Shown: one piece after another, positions 32,572-42,500 of the stretch | Layout of the letters: every line of letters begins with the position of its first letter | How positions within the stretch are numbered: the stretch's first letter is position 1 | NCBI GenBank assembly: GCA_903929315.1 | Contig: CAIYUC010000121.1 | Span: forward strand, 1-44,336 | DNA: 44,336 bases | DNA from: an uncultured Bacteroidales bacterium | GTDB taxonomy: Bacteria; Bacteroidota; Bacteroidia; Bacteroidales; FEN-979 | Reading direction: 5' to 3' | Notes under the pieces: model-generated | What the model was told of the DNA's origin: nothing | The model's input: the letters and a program-made list of their open reading frames with translations, nothing else | Databases searched by the model: none | Made by a program: the position numbers and the translations under genes

Positions 32572-34602
32572 ATGACAAAATGGTGGCAGATCCATAGATG
32601 GAAATCATTACCGGAACAGATGAAAAGTATAATTGCATCGGCATTTCTCATTTTCATCCCCATCCTTCTTTCCGCTCAGAATGAAGAAAAACCCCTGTTG
32701 CTCAGCCTTAAAACCGATTCTATAAAATATGATACCGTTTATATCCCAAAAGGGGTTCTGATCTTTGGACCTGATTTCTTTATTCAGATCCCCAGGGATA
32801 CAGTGATGCTTGTAAAAAGTTATTTATTTACCAAAGAAGAAATAAAAAGGCTGGTTTCCACAAAAACATTTTATGATTCGGTTTACCGGAAGTTTGGAAG
32901 ACATAAAATATCACGGTTTCTTTATACATTACTCTTTGTCCCTCCGAAGATCCCAACGTTACCCGATACGGTACAGGTGATCAGGAGTGAAGTTCCCTAT
33001 GTGAAATACCAGGGTAAAACCATCCGTCATATACATATTAAAATATTAGATCCTATCGGCCCGACTGTTCTTGATACATCTTCTCAACCTTTGACATGGG
33101 TTGGCAAATTAGGTGATAAAACTCATTTAACAACCAGGAAATTCGTGATCAGGAAGAACCTTCTTTTCAAACAAGGACAAACAGTAGATCCCACTGTGTT
33201 TGCTGATAATGAAAGGATTTTGAGAGATATGCCTGCTATAGACGATGTCAGAATCATTATATCTCCCACTGATCCGGCCGGTGATTCTGTTGATATTACT
33301 GTTGTAACCAAAGATGTATTTTCGATTGGGTTTGATCTTATTACGGTTACTCCAGGTAGATCTGTCTTCCGGTTGTATGATGGCAATTTACTTGGTTTGG
33401 GGGACCGGCTAGTGAATGTATTTTCCGTTGAAAATCACCGGGCTCCTTATGCCAGGGAAGAAGGAGTCAATTATTATTTAACCAACATCGGCGGTACTTT
33501 TATTGATGGCTCTGCGAATTATTTTCATGACGATAACGGGAATCAGAATGTGGGTTTTCAACTCCAGCGAAGCTTCTTTTCTAATAAAACAAGATGGGCC
33601 GGTAGTGGGCTGTTTCAATATTCAAAGGATGTGAATATAGTAAACGATACCTTTAAAATCACTTCTTACTTCCAGGATGCGAACTTGTGGATAGGCCGCG
33701 CTTTCTTCTTAAAAACCAAAGGAGAACCCGAACGATTGATCATTTCGGAAGCTGCCTACAACAGACATTATTATTCACGACCCTTTATTTCACCTGATTC
33801 GAATAAACGGTATTATAATTATTTCCAGTTGTTTAGCGGATTTTCCATTTCCCGGAATAACTATTACCTGACCGATTATGTTTTTGAATTGGGTAAAAGG
33901 GAAAATATTCCCTATGGTTACCTGTTTCAATTGACATTTGGCCCGGAGTTCAACGATTTCTATACCCGCTTTTATAGTGGAATTGAAGTCGCCTATGGTG
34001 ACTTTATCAAAAAATTCGGGTATCTGTCCGGGATGATCACTTTTAGCGGGTATTTCCATGGAAATTCCTATGAAGATGCAATTCTAAAGGTCCAGGGACA
34101 GTATATGACCTATCTTTTTTATACACCCGACAAAAGATACAGATTCAGAACCTATCTGATCGCAGACTTCAGGGATGGGTTTAATCTGAGGTATAATAAC
34201 ATTGATTATTCCGATATCAATCAAGATCTGCACATCCATAAAACAACCGATCAGAATTCATTACAGGGAACGGGATCACTGGCGACCAACATTTCTACAC
34301 TTGTTTATACCCCATGGTATTTATATGGTTTTAAATTTGCATTGCTGGGACAAATCCAGGGAGGATTCGTAGCAAAGAAAAATACCGCACTATTTGCAAC
34401 CCGTTTTTATACGGGGATCAGAGCAGGATTGGTACTTAAGAATGACAATTTAATCTTTCCCGCTCTGGTTTTCTCTGTCTTTTACTATCCCTCTACTCCA
34501 TCGGGTGGCTCGTGGCTGCAATTTTTGATGGATATAAATACAGGTTTGCAGCTACGCGATTTTAACGCTACAGCGCCGAAGGAAGAAACATTACTTAATT
34601 GA
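32572..34602 (+). CDS. Outer-membrane beta-barrel protein with POTRA-like domain
   Basis: The product is 676 residues from ATG 32572; an internal ATG at 32620 (MKSIIASAFLIFIPILLSAQ) gives a cleaner signal peptide and may be the true start. Residues about 150-248 resemble a POTRA module (RHIHIKILDPIGPT, NLLFKQGQTVDPTVFADNER, MPAIDDVRIII, DSVDITVVTKDVF). From about 250 to the end are alternating aromatic strands typical of a barrel (FSIGFDLITVTPG, NLLGLGDRLVNVF, WAGSGLFQYSKD). This is the layout of Omp85/BamA relatives, but the barrel match is loose. Its place at the end of a sugar-nucleotide operon suggests a role in envelope assembly or export, by inference only. Confidence 0.75.
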   Translation: MTKWWQIHRWKSLPEQMKSIIASAFLIFIPILLSAQNEEKPLLLSLKTDSIKYDTVYIPKGVLIFGPDFFIQIPRDTVMLVKSYLFTKEEIKRLVSTKTFYDSVYRKFGRHKISRFLYTLLFVPPKIPTLPDTVQVIRSEVPYVKYQGKTIRHIHIKILDPIGPTVLDTSSQPLTWVGKLGDKTHLTTRKFVIRKNLLFKQGQTVDPTVFADNERILRDMPAIDDVRIIISPTDPAGDSVDITVVTKDVFSIGFDLITVTPGRSVFRLYDGNLLGLGDRLVNVFSVENHRAPYAREEGVNYYLTNIGGTFIDGSANYFHDDNGNQNVGFQLQRSFFSNKTRWAGSGLFQYSKDVNIVNDTFKITSYFQDANLWIGRAFFLKTKGEPERLIISEAAYNRHYYSRPFISPDSNKRYYNYFQLFSGFSISRNNYYLTDYVFELGKRENIPYGYLFQLTFGPEFNDFYTRFYSGIEVAYGDFIKKFGYLSGMITFSGYFHGNSYEDAILKVQGQYMTYLFYTPDKRYRFRTYLIADFRDGFNLRYNNIDYSDINQDLHIHKTTDQNSLQGTGSLATNISTLVYTPWYLYGFKFALLGQIQGGFVAKKNTALFATRFYTGIRAGLVLKNDNLIFPALVFSVFYYPSTPSGGSWLQFLMDINTGLQLRDFNATAPKEETLLN

Positions 34603-34607
34603 GAAAT

Positions 34608-35174
34608 ATGAACGGACAAACAGGTGAAGCCCCAGCTGATCCCATTTATTCAAAGAATGTACTTGAAATGTTCACGATAGCAAATGAATACTGTCTTTTT
34701 ATGGAAAAAACCGTTGATTTTTCCAAAGAAGATTTTCTAACCTATCTTCAGAAAGTTTGTCCCCTTATTTACATCAAGGCAGCCTTGTTGCCTGACGTGG
34801 AAGTAACGGATGAAGAGGGCCTGGAACATTTTGTTACGGAAGAACAATGGGAAGACCTTTTCAATGTTATCCATTTAAAGCTGGGAGAAGATGACCTCTA
34901 TTATTTTACCGATCATCACGAAAAAACACACCAGGACGCTGTTAAAGCAAGCCTTGCAGAGAATCTCACAGATATCTACCAGGATTTAAAAGACTTCCTC
35001 CTGCTTTATGGGAAACCCCTGAAAATTTCCAGGGAAAATGCGGTTCATGACTGTAAAAGGCTCTTTGAAACACGTTTTGGATATAGGCTTGTCAATGCTC
35101 ATTCTGCAATTCATTATTTGCTTTTCAGGGAAGGAGAAAAAGGAGAACTTTCGGATTTCTTTGACTCGATCTGA
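34608..35174 (+). CDS. DUF5063-family protein
   Basis: This protein of about 188 residues is acidic and helical, with no signal peptide or membrane helix. Recognisable parts are NEYCLFMEKTVDFSKEDFLT, YLQKVCPLIYIKAALLPD, EQWEDLFNVIHLKLGEDDLY, SLAENLTDIYQDLKDFLLLY and FGYRLVNAHSAIHYLLF, which match the DUF5063 pattern found mainly in Bacteroidota; the function is unknown. A TTG at 34599 would extend it by three codons and overlap the upstream stop, but the ATG at 34608 is preferred. It is separated by three bases from the convergent TPR lipoprotein gene. Confidence 0.8.
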   Translation: MNGQTGEAPADPIYSKNVLEMFTIANEYCLFMEKTVDFSKEDFLTYLQKVCPLIYIKAALLPDVEVTDEEGLEHFVTEEQWEDLFNVIHLKLGEDDLYYFTDHHEKTHQDAVKASLAENLTDIYQDLKDFLLLYGKPLKISRENAVHDCKRLFETRFGYRLVNAHSAIHYLLFREGEKGELSDFFDSI

Positions 35175-35177
35175 AGC

Positions 35178-36215
35178 CTATTTCTTATATTTTACTTTAT
35201 CAAGCCGGTTAAGCCCATCGATCGCTTTTTGGTAATTTGTTTTTAACTCAAGGGTTTTCTGATAATCCTCGTATGCATTCGAATAATTACCATCATGTTC
35301 ATTTGCAAGACCACGGTTATAAAATGCTTCAACATAAACAGGATCAAGCTTTAATGCTTCGGTAAAATATTTTACGGCTTGCTTGAAATCCTTTAAGTAA
35401 ACAAGATAGATATAACCGATATTATAAGGAGCATTTTTGAACAATGAATCTGCTTTTCCCAGGATAAGATAGGTTTGAATAGCTTTGTCATACTGGCCAT
35501 TTTCCTGGTAAAACATACCCAGAAAATATAAAGCTTCTTTATTATTCGGTTTGATTTTCAGAGCATTTTTCAGATAATCAACCGCAAGGTTGTCGTTTTT
35601 ACCGGAATAAATCTCTCCCAATTCCATGTAAGCATCATAATTCTGCTGATCCTGGCTAATGGTAGTCTGAAAGTCAAGAATAGCAGCGGATGTATCACCT
35701 GTTTCCAAAAGTGCAATGCCCCTGGTAAGATAGGCCGGAGGATTAATTTTGTCAACCGCTAATGCCTTTTTTACATATTCGAAGGTCTTTTTATAATCTT
35801 TTACGATCAATTCCAGTTTCGCTTCCTTAAGGAGTGCTGCTTTATTCGCCGGATCAAGATTTATGGCCTTTAATAATGCTTCACGACAGTTGTCAGGTTT
35901 ACCCATTAATAAATAGATATCAGAAAGTGTAATATAATAGAGGGGATTCTTTCCGGACAGGGAAATTGCTTTATTGATATCCTTCAGGGCATTATCAAAT
36001 TCATGGTCCAGCAAATACAATTTGGACCTCCAATGATACAGATCCGGATTCGAGATATCACCCGCAATTTTTTGGTTTACTTCTGAAAGAGCGGTCTTTA
36101 AGGAGTCAGTTTTAGATGTCTTTTCGCTCTTCTTTTTAACTTCACCACAGGATGAAATGAGCAAAACGACGACCAACAGGGTGAGCGAAAAAATCCTTCC
36201 ATTTCTATTTCCCAT
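35178..36215 (-). CDS. TPR-repeat lipoprotein
   Basis: This 345-residue protein has a lipoprotein signal ending LLISSCGE (C23) and then about eight TPR units (for example [100 protein letters not shown]). It would be anchored to the inner or outer membrane and bind protein partners. Its start overlaps the recA stop region by 11 bases, so it is very likely cotranscribed with recA; this may be positional only. Confidence 0.85.
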   Translation of the reverse strand: MGNRNGRIFSLTLLVVVLLISSCGEVKKKSEKTSKTDSLKTALSEVNQKIAGDISNPDLYHWRSKLYLLDHEFDNALKDINKAISLSGKNPLYYITLSDIYLLMGKPDNCREALLKAINLDPANKAALLKEAKLELIVKDYKKTFEYVKKALAVDKINPPAYLTRGIALLETGDTSAAILDFQTTISQDQQNYDAYMELGEIYSGKNDNLAVDYLKNALKIKPNNKEALYFLGMFYQENGQYDKAIQTYLILGKADSLFKNAPYNIGYIYLVYLKDFKQAVKYFTEALKLDPVYVEAFYNRGLANEHDGNYSNAYEDYQKTLELKTNYQKAIDGLNRLDKVKYKK

Positions 36216-37224
36216 CTTTCATAACCTCTTTGATCTTCGTTTCAAGTTCATCCGCCAGTTCGGGATTATCCTGGAGTACTTTTTTGACTGCATCCCTGCC
36301 TTGTCCCAGTTTTGTTTCTCCGTAACTGAACCAGGAGCCGCTCTTCTTAATAATATTTAATTCGGTAGCGAGATCTATAATTTCAAATATCCGTGAGATC
36401 CCTTCTCCATAGATAATATCAAATTCAGCTTTCCTGAAAGGTGGCGCAAGCTTATTTTTGACGACTTTCACCTTTACCCTGTTTCCGATCACATCTTCGC
36501 CTTCTTTGATCTGATTTACTTTACGGATATCAAGCCGAACGGAAGCATAGAATTTCAGAGCATTCCCTCCTGTAGTTGTTTCCGGGCTGCCGAACATGAC
36601 GCCGATCTTGTCGCGAAGCTGATTGATAAATATACAACAGGTGGCAGTTTTACTGATCGTTGAAGTGAGTTTCCGTAATGCCTGGGACATAAGCCTTGCC
36701 TGGAGTCCCATTTTGGAATCCCCCATTTCTCCTTCTATTTCACTTCTTGGGGTGAGGGCTGCAACCGAATCAATTACAATAACGTCGATAGCACCAGAAC
36801 GGATAAGGTTCTCGGTGATCTCCAGCGCCTGTTCTCCGTTATCCGGTTGTGAAACAAGCAGGTTTTCAACATCCACGCCTAATTTCTGACCATAGAACCT
36901 GTCGAACGCATGTTCGGCGTCAATAAAAGCTGCAATACCACCTTTTTTCTGGGACTCGGCAATGGCATGAAGTGCCAGGGTTGTTTTACCCGAAGATTCA
37001 GGACCATAAATCTCAATGACCCTCCCTTTTGGTAAACCCCCTATTCCGAGTGCTGCATCCAATGCAATGGAACCTGTATGGATGATTTCAACATTCTCAA
37101 TAGCATTATCTCCTAATTTCATGATCGTACCCTTGCCATAAGTTTTTTCAATCTTATCCAGAGTCAACTGTAATGCCTTCAGCTTTTCTTTGTTTTCTTT
37201 TGTTTCTTCTACTTCTTTAGCCAT
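36205..37224 (-). CDS. recA: Recombinase RecA
   Basis: This 339-residue protein carries the Walker A loop [13 protein letters not shown] (74-86), [20 protein letters not shown], the Walker B stretch [12 protein letters not shown]-type (here [20 protein letters not shown]), the L1/L2 region [15 protein letters not shown] and [20 protein letters not shown], and [20 protein letters not shown]. RecA forms filaments on single-stranded DNA, drives strand exchange and triggers self-cleavage of LexA-type repressors, so it would be the natural co-protease for the XRE-S24 regulator at 22899. It follows bcp on the same strand with a 41-base gap in which I see no SOS-like palindrome. Confidence 0.98.
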   Translation of the reverse strand: MAKEVEETKENKEKLKALQLTLDKIEKTYGKGTIMKLGDNAIENVEIIHTGSIALDAALGIGGLPKGRVIEIYGPESSGKTTLALHAIAESQKKGGIAAFIDAEHAFDRFYGQKLGVDVENLLVSQPDNGEQALEITENLIRSGAIDVIVIDSVAALTPRSEIEGEMGDSKMGLQARLMSQALRKLTSTISKTATCCIFINQLRDKIGVMFGSPETTTGGNALKFYASVRLDIRKVNQIKEGEDVIGNRVKVKVVKNKLAPPFRKAEFDIIYGEGISRIFEIIDLATELNIIKKSGSWFSYGETKLGQGRDAVKKVLQDNPELADELETKIKEVMKDGK

Positions 37225-37265
37225 GTTTTCGTTGTATTGATGTTATTATATTTATGTGGAATTTA

Positions 37266-37736
37266 CTATAATTTTTTCATCTCAAGGATTTGTTGTGTAT
37301 GATTCTTTGTATCCACCTTTGTAAAAATCTTTTCGATCACGCCTCCCTCATTAATAATAAAGGTTGTACGAAGAATCCCCATCGAAATTTTGCCGTAAAG
37401 ATTTTTCTCACCCCAAACATCATACATTCCAATGATCTTTTTGTCTTTATCGGCCAGGAGAGGAAAAGGTAATACATATTTTGCAATAAAATTTTTATGG
37501 GATGATTCATTATCTGCACTTACGCCGATAATTGCAAACCCCTTTTTCAGCAAATCATCATAGTTATCCCTGAGATTGCAAGCTTCGGCCGTACAACCGG
37601 GAGTATCATCTTTGGGATAAAAATAAAGGATTAATTTACGGCCTTTAAAATCCTTTAATGAAATGCGTTTGCCATCCTGATCAATTCCATTGAATTCAGG
37701 TGCTTTATCACCAACTTTCAGTTTTGTCATGGTCAA
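37266..37736 (-). CDS. bcp: Thiol peroxidase, Bcp/PrxQ type
   Basis: This 156-residue peroxiredoxin reduces hydroperoxides with thioredoxin. It has YPKDDTPGCTAEACNLRD with the peroxidatic cysteine C48 and resolving cysteine C53, as in atypical 2-Cys PrxQ enzymes, VGDKAPEF at the start, GVSADNESSHKNF, and RTTFIINEGGVIEKIF. Either ATG at 37736 or 37730 (MTKLKVG) could be used. It is upstream of recA on the same strand and probably shares its transcript. Confidence 0.95.
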   Translation of the reverse strand: MTMTKLKVGDKAPEFNGIDQDGKRISLKDFKGRKLILYFYPKDDTPGCTAEACNLRDNYDDLLKKGFAIIGVSADNESSHKNFIAKYVLPFPLLADKDKKIIGMYDVWGEKNLYGKISMGILRTTFIINEGGVIEKIFTKVDTKNHTQQILEMKKL

Positions 37737-37774
37737 TTGCTTATTTTATTTTTATTATTATTCACTTTACATCC

Positions 37775-37883
37775 AATCAATTGGTATTAATCCCAGGGTC
37801 ATGAGTACCGGGGACGGGGAATTTACCCCAGCATCTCACCCCTTCACCCCCTATCCTGGAGGAGAGGGGGACGGGGGGTGAGG
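37775..37883. repeat. Dispersed intergenic repeat with G/C-rich hairpin
   Basis: AATCAATTGGTATTAATCCC plus AGGG (37775-37798) matches the repeat at 3820. It is followed by CTCACCCCTTCACCCCC (37835 on) and GGAGAGGGGGACGGGGGGTG (37861-37880), which pair as a hairpin and match the stretch inside the DnaE-like gene at 20461. The remaining gap 37737-37962 holds no gene. Confidence 0.7.
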
Positions 37884-37962
37884 CTGATTAATTTTTGATG
37901 AATCAAAATTATAAATTTTACCGCTAAACTTTTTGAATTCAGAAGGTAGTTATTAACAAGTT

Positions 37963-38607
37963 TCACCTGTCCGGCAGGTTTTCATAATAGCGGCAAAATG
38001 AGGTTAACCCGCATTCCTGACATTTGGGCTTACGGGCAATGCAAATATACCGGCCGTGAAGTATCAGCCAATGATGTGCTTTGGGAATATATTGTTCCGG
38101 GATTTGCTTAACAAGTTGGATTTCCGTTTGCAGAGGGGTTTTTGCATTTGTGGTCAGTCCGATCCTGGCTGCAACCCTGAAAACATGTGTGTCGACGGCC
38201 ATAGCAGGTTTATTGAATACAATGGAGACCAGGACATTTGCAGATTTACGACCGATCCCGGGAAGCTTTTGCAATTCATTTACATCAGAGGGCAGGACAC
38301 CGTGATAATCGGTAACAAGCATTTTTGCCATCCCTATCAGGCTCTTTGCCTTATTATTCGGGTAGGTGCAACTTTTTATCAATTCATAGACCTCCTGTAT
38401 TTTTGCTTTCATGAGCGATTCCGGGGTTGGGAACTTTTTAAAAAATCCCGGAGAAATGATATTTACTCTCTTATCAGTACATTGTGCTGAAAGGATGACA
38501 GCTACAGCCAGTTCATATGGAGCCTGGTATTTCAATTCGGTTTCAGGATTTGGCTGGTGCTCGAGGAAATAGTCAATAAAACGTGTAAATCGCTCTGTTT
38601 TTCTCAT
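37963..38607 (-). CDS. nth: Endonuclease III (DNA glycosylase/AP lyase)
   Basis: This 214-residue base-excision repair enzyme removes oxidised pyrimidines. It has ILSAQCTDKRVN (39-50), the helix-hairpin-helix LQKLPGIGRKSANVL (112-126) with catalytic lysine K121, the catalytic aspartate D139 in MAVDTHVFRVAAR, and the iron-sulphur loop C189-x6-C196-x2-C199-x5-C205 close to the end. All key residues match E. coli Nth (K120, D138). It is a single gene upstream of the bcp-recA group on the same strand. Confidence 0.97.
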   Translation of the reverse strand: MRKTERFTRFIDYFLEHQPNPETELKYQAPYELAVAVILSAQCTDKRVNIISPGFFKKFPTPESLMKAKIQEVYELIKSCTYPNNKAKSLIGMAKMLVTDYHGVLPSDVNELQKLPGIGRKSANVLVSIVFNKPAMAVDTHVFRVAARIGLTTNAKTPLQTEIQLVKQIPEQYIPKAHHWLILHGRYICIARKPKCQECGLTSFCRYYENLPDR

Positions 38608-38755
38608 GATTTGTCGGTTTGAGCAAAATTAAGTCAAAAACAGATCTCATGCAGTTCCGCAATTCGAAATCTCAAATCCTGGCATTGTTGATAATTTTAT
38701 TGTATTATGTATTACCTTTTATACATAAAGTGGATTAAGCAATAAAATAACTTTC

Positions 38756-39286
38756 ATGGAGAATTCGGTTCAGGCTAAAACAGATATCGCATCCTATATT
38801 TATCTTATCAGAGGGGAAAAGGTAATGCTTGATTACACACTTGCACAACTATATGGAGTTGAAGTTAAAATTTTAAAAAGAACTGTAAGGAGGCATATAC
38901 AAAGATTTCCAGAGGATTTCATGTTTGCATTAACTCAAGAAGAATATAAATCTCTAAGGTACCAATTTGGCACCTTAGAGAAAGGGAAACACTCAAAATA
39001 TTTACCATTTGCATTCACGGAACAGGGCGTAGCAATGCTTTCCGGTATTTTAAACTCAATCAATGCAATTCAGGTAAATATTGCAATAATGCGCGCATTC
39101 GTGCAATTACGGGGATTTTTGGATATTCATAAGGAATTAGCCAGAAGTATAGAAGAATTAGAACAAGTAGTTTCAGTCCATGACGAAAAAATCCAATTGA
39201 TCTTTTCTGCTATAAAGCAATTAATGGAAGAAAAAGAGAATCCTACAGCCAGAAATCCTGTAGGTTTTAGTATCCGGAGAAAATGA
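38756..39286 (+). CDS. ORF6N-domain protein (KilA-N/antirepressor-like), copy 2
   Basis: This 176-residue protein is a diverged paralogue of the one at 20884-21498: IASYIYLIRGEKVMLDYTLA, QLYGVEVKILKRTVRRHIQR, FPEDFMFALTQEEYKSLRYQ, LPFAFTEQGVAMLSGILNSI, then a coiled coil (IEELEQVVSVHDEKIQLIFS) and a tail RNPVGFSIRRK similar to PPGGFKIGK. The two align without gaps through residue 71. Residues 66-75 (SLRYQFGTLE) are encoded by a 31-base palindrome centred on codon 71, as in copy 1. It lacks the 20-residue duplication of copy 1. A structured region and a terminator follow directly. Function unproven; DNA binding is inferred from the domain. Confidence 0.88.
   Translation: MENSVQAKTDIASYIYLIRGEKVMLDYTLAQLYGVEVKILKRTVRRHIQRFPEDFMFALTQEEYKSLRYQFGTLEKGKHSKYLPFAFTEQGVAMLSGILNSINAIQVNIAIMRAFVQLRGFLDIHKELARSIEELEQVVSVHDEKIQLIFSAIKQLMEEKENPTARNPVGFSIRRK
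38951..38981. repeat. Coding palindrome in ORF6N copy 2
   Basis: Left arm TCTCTAAGGTACCAA (38951-38965) and right arm TTGGCACCTTAGAGA (38967-38981) around T38966; 14 of 15 positions are complementary. The centre is the first base of codon 71, the same codon as in copy 1. Confidence 0.9.
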
Positions 39287-39311
39287 GTTCCACAAATGAA
39301 TATAGGATATA

Positions 39312-39411
39312 TACTGCATCTTAATGAAAATGCGAAGCAATTTCCTTTTAGATGCAGTAATCCCGGGAGGAACAGAAGCTAAGAATTCGCAAACCTGTTC
39401 CGATTCGGGAT
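39312..39411. other. Two nested stem-loops downstream of ORF6N copy 2 (possible structured RNA)
   Basis: Stem 1: TACTGCATCT (39312-39321) with AGATGCAGTA (39350-39359), enclosing an inner helix GAAAATGC (39326-39333) with GCAATTTC (39337-39344), 7 of 8 paired. Stem 2: ATCCCG (39360-39365) with CGGGAT (39406-39411) and GGAACAG (39369-39375) with CTGTTCC (39395-39401). A terminator hairpin follows at 39461. Together they could be a 3' untranslated structure, a small RNA, or a mini-element. The gap 39287-39569 holds no gene. Confidence 0.5.
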
Positions 39412-39460
39412 AAAATGAAGATTTGATAAATCATTAGGTTTTTTGGCTTTTACTAAAAAT

Positions 39461-39488
39461 CCCTTGCCGATCTTCAGGCAAGGGTTTT
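39461..39488 (+). terminator. Rho-independent terminator
   Basis: CCCTTGCC (39461-39468) pairs with GGCAAGGG (39477-39484) around GATCTTCA, followed by TTTTGTGTGTTTT. It ends the ORF6N/structured-region transcript. Confidence 0.8.
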
Positions 39489-39529
39489 GTGTGTTTTCAA
39501 TATCTATCTTTCATTTACAAGTTTTTCCT

Positions 39530-39537
39530 TACCTTTG
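39530..39537 (+). promoter_or_regulatory. Possible -7 element of the large surface protein gene
   Basis: TACCTTTG matches TAnnTTTG and lies 32 bases before the ATG at 39570, the same distance as in the better promoters here. No TTG is found 19-21 bases upstream. A similar lone TAACTTTG (43667-43674) precedes the paralogue at 43709. Confidence 0.45.
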
Positions 39538-39569
39538 TTAGGTAAGTAATATTTACACGTTTACATGGG

Positions 39570-42500
39570 ATGAACCACAGATTTAGCCGGTTTTTTATTG
39601 TTGCCTTTCTGACCTTACCTCTGTTTGGTTTTTCACAGGGTGAGAACAACATGTGGTATTTCGGGATTCACGCCGGCTTTAATTTCAATGCAGGATTCCC
39701 GGTTGCAATTACCAATGTATCGACTATGTTCTGGCCTGCTGGATACTCCGCTTCCGTATCGGATTCATTGGGAAATACCCTGTTCTATGCAGATGAGACC
39801 TATGTGTTCAACAGGAACAATGTAGTCATGCCGAATGGAGGATTGCTTGGTGCGGATCAGCAACCAAGGGAACCGTTATTTGCAGTTAAGAAGATGGATG
39901 AAGACAGTGTTTATTATCTGTTCGTCATGGACGGCGATTCTTCAGCTTTTAATCCGCCTACAGGATTGACCTATACAATCATTGATATGAAGCTTGACGG
40001 AGGGCTCGGAGATGTCCGTCCCGGGCAAACAGGGATTTCTGTGCCAGGAGGAGGACTGACTGCTGACATTCTTACAGGGACTAGGGCAAAGAATAACAAG
40101 GATGTATGGATCATTGCACGGGACCGAAGGAGCTATCCTTATTACCTCGCATATAAAGTCACAAACTCAGGTCTTGACCCGGTCCCGGTCATCAGCACCA
40201 GCCTGGTTCATCTTTGCATGACATGCGGACTCGGATTCAACGCACCGGTTATGGCGCAATTCTCACCCGACGGGAACAGGCTTGTCGTGATGTACGACAG
40301 CATTGTTGAATTCTCCCAGTTCAATCCATCCACGGGAGAGATCAATCCTATGTTCCTTTTCGATAAAAAAGAAAGTCCGGGAGCTACGAATCAATTTGGA
40401 ACAGAAGAGTTTTCCATTGATAATAAATTCTTGTATCTCACAAGATATGATAATTTCTCTGGATACAATATTTACCAATATGATGCACTAAAAACGGATT
40501 CGGCACAATTCAAGCAAAGTGAAATTCTGATCCATAATAGTACGTATGCAACAGAAATGAGCAGAGGGCCCGACCACAAAATCTATTGCTCTCATCCCCA
40601 GTTGGATTCTGTTGATGTCATAAATAAGCCTTCATTACAGGGAGTGGCATGTAATTTCCAGAAGAATGCCGTCTCTCTTGACGGGTATGACTGCTTTCAA
40701 GGTCTCGTTCAGCATCTCGAAAAGTATTATACGATTATTCACTATACAAATAACTGTGAAGATAACCCGGTCAATTTCACCTCTTCGATCTGGCCTCAAA
40801 CAGACAGCATCCACTGGGATTTCGGGGATCCTTCTTCGGGACCGGCCAATTATTCTTCCCTGCCCAATCCATCCCATACCTATTCTGTCGCGGGAACATA
40901 TAATGTGAGCCTCTATGTTTGGTACATAGATAAACGTACTGATACTGCCTGGCAGCAGATTACTCTTTATCCGACATATACACCTGCTTTAGGTCCCGAC
41001 AGGTCTGTTTGCACCGGCACTGCGGTAACCTTCGATGCAGGTGCCTGCATCGGTTGTACATACCAGTGGACAGATCTGACCACTATGCTGCCGGTTGGTT
41101 CCGGCCAGACATATACAACAAGCCAGGCGGGGATCTATGAGGCAGCCGTTACCAACACTTACGGATGCACCGGGAGAGATACAGTTCAACTGATTACAAA
41201 TCCGCAACCCACCATAACCAACAATCCTCTTTCAAAAACCATCTGTTCGGGAGAGTACACCAACATTGCATTAACGTCCAATGAACCGGGTACAAATTTT
41301 TATTGGACTGCTGCATTAAGTTCGGGAAATATCACCGGTTTCAGTGCTGATTCAGGATTGATCATAAACCAGATCCTAACCAATAACGGATCTTCTGCGG
41401 GAATTGTTACGTATCACATAATTCCAAAAGTCGGAGGTTGTTCAGGAAACGCTGTCGTTTTTCCCGTAACGTTAAATGTCGGTGATTCCGTAAAAGTCTC
41501 AATTTCTGCATCAGCGAATAATGTTTGCGCGGGAACACCGGTCACATTTACTGCCACCCCGACAAGTGGTGGCTCTTCACCATCATACCAGTGGAAAGTA
41601 AACGGGATTAACGTTGGGATAAGTAGTCCCGGCTATACTTATAATGCTGCATCCGGAGATCTGGTATCCTGTGTCTTAACCTCATCGCTTACAGTATGCA
41701 TCACAAATAATCCTGCAACATCCAATTCCATTCAGATGGTCGTCAATCCATTAAATCCTGTCAGTGTTATCATTTCACCATCAGCAAATCCGGTCTGTAC
41801 GGGAACGTCCGTGACGTTCCTTGCCAACCCTGCAAATGGAGGCTCGTCACCTGTTTTTCAATGGAAAGTAAACGGATCAATCGTAGGTATAAATAATCCA
41901 ATTTATACTTATATACCCAATAATGGTGATATTGTTAAATGTATCCTTACTTCAAATATCCTTTGTCCATCGGGTAATCCAGCCACCAGCAACACTATCA
42001 CAATGACAGTGAATCCTAATCTTCCTGTCAGTGTTGCGATATCAGCATCCGCAAATCCATTTTGTCAGGGAAGTGCCGTTACATTAACAGCAACCCCAAC
42101 AAATGGAGGAACATCTCCATCCTATCAATGGAAAGTGAATGGGATCATTGTTGGACCTAACAATCCCGTTTACACATATAATCCATCATCCGGTGATCTG
42201 GTATCCTGTACCCTGACCTCCAACATCGCATGTCCCACAGGAAACCCTGCAACATCAAATACCATCACCATGATCCAGAACAATCTTCTCCCGGCAGGTG
42301 TTTCAATAGTTGCCTCAACCAATCCTTTCTGTCCGGGTAATAATGTCACTTTCTCAGCAACACCTGCTAATGGGGGTACAAACCCTTTTTATCAGTGGAA
42401 AGTAAATGGAGTTAATAAGGGTACAAATTCTTCAACATATTCTTATAATCCTTTGAATGGTGATAGTGTCCGATGCGTTATGACATCAAACCTGAATTGC

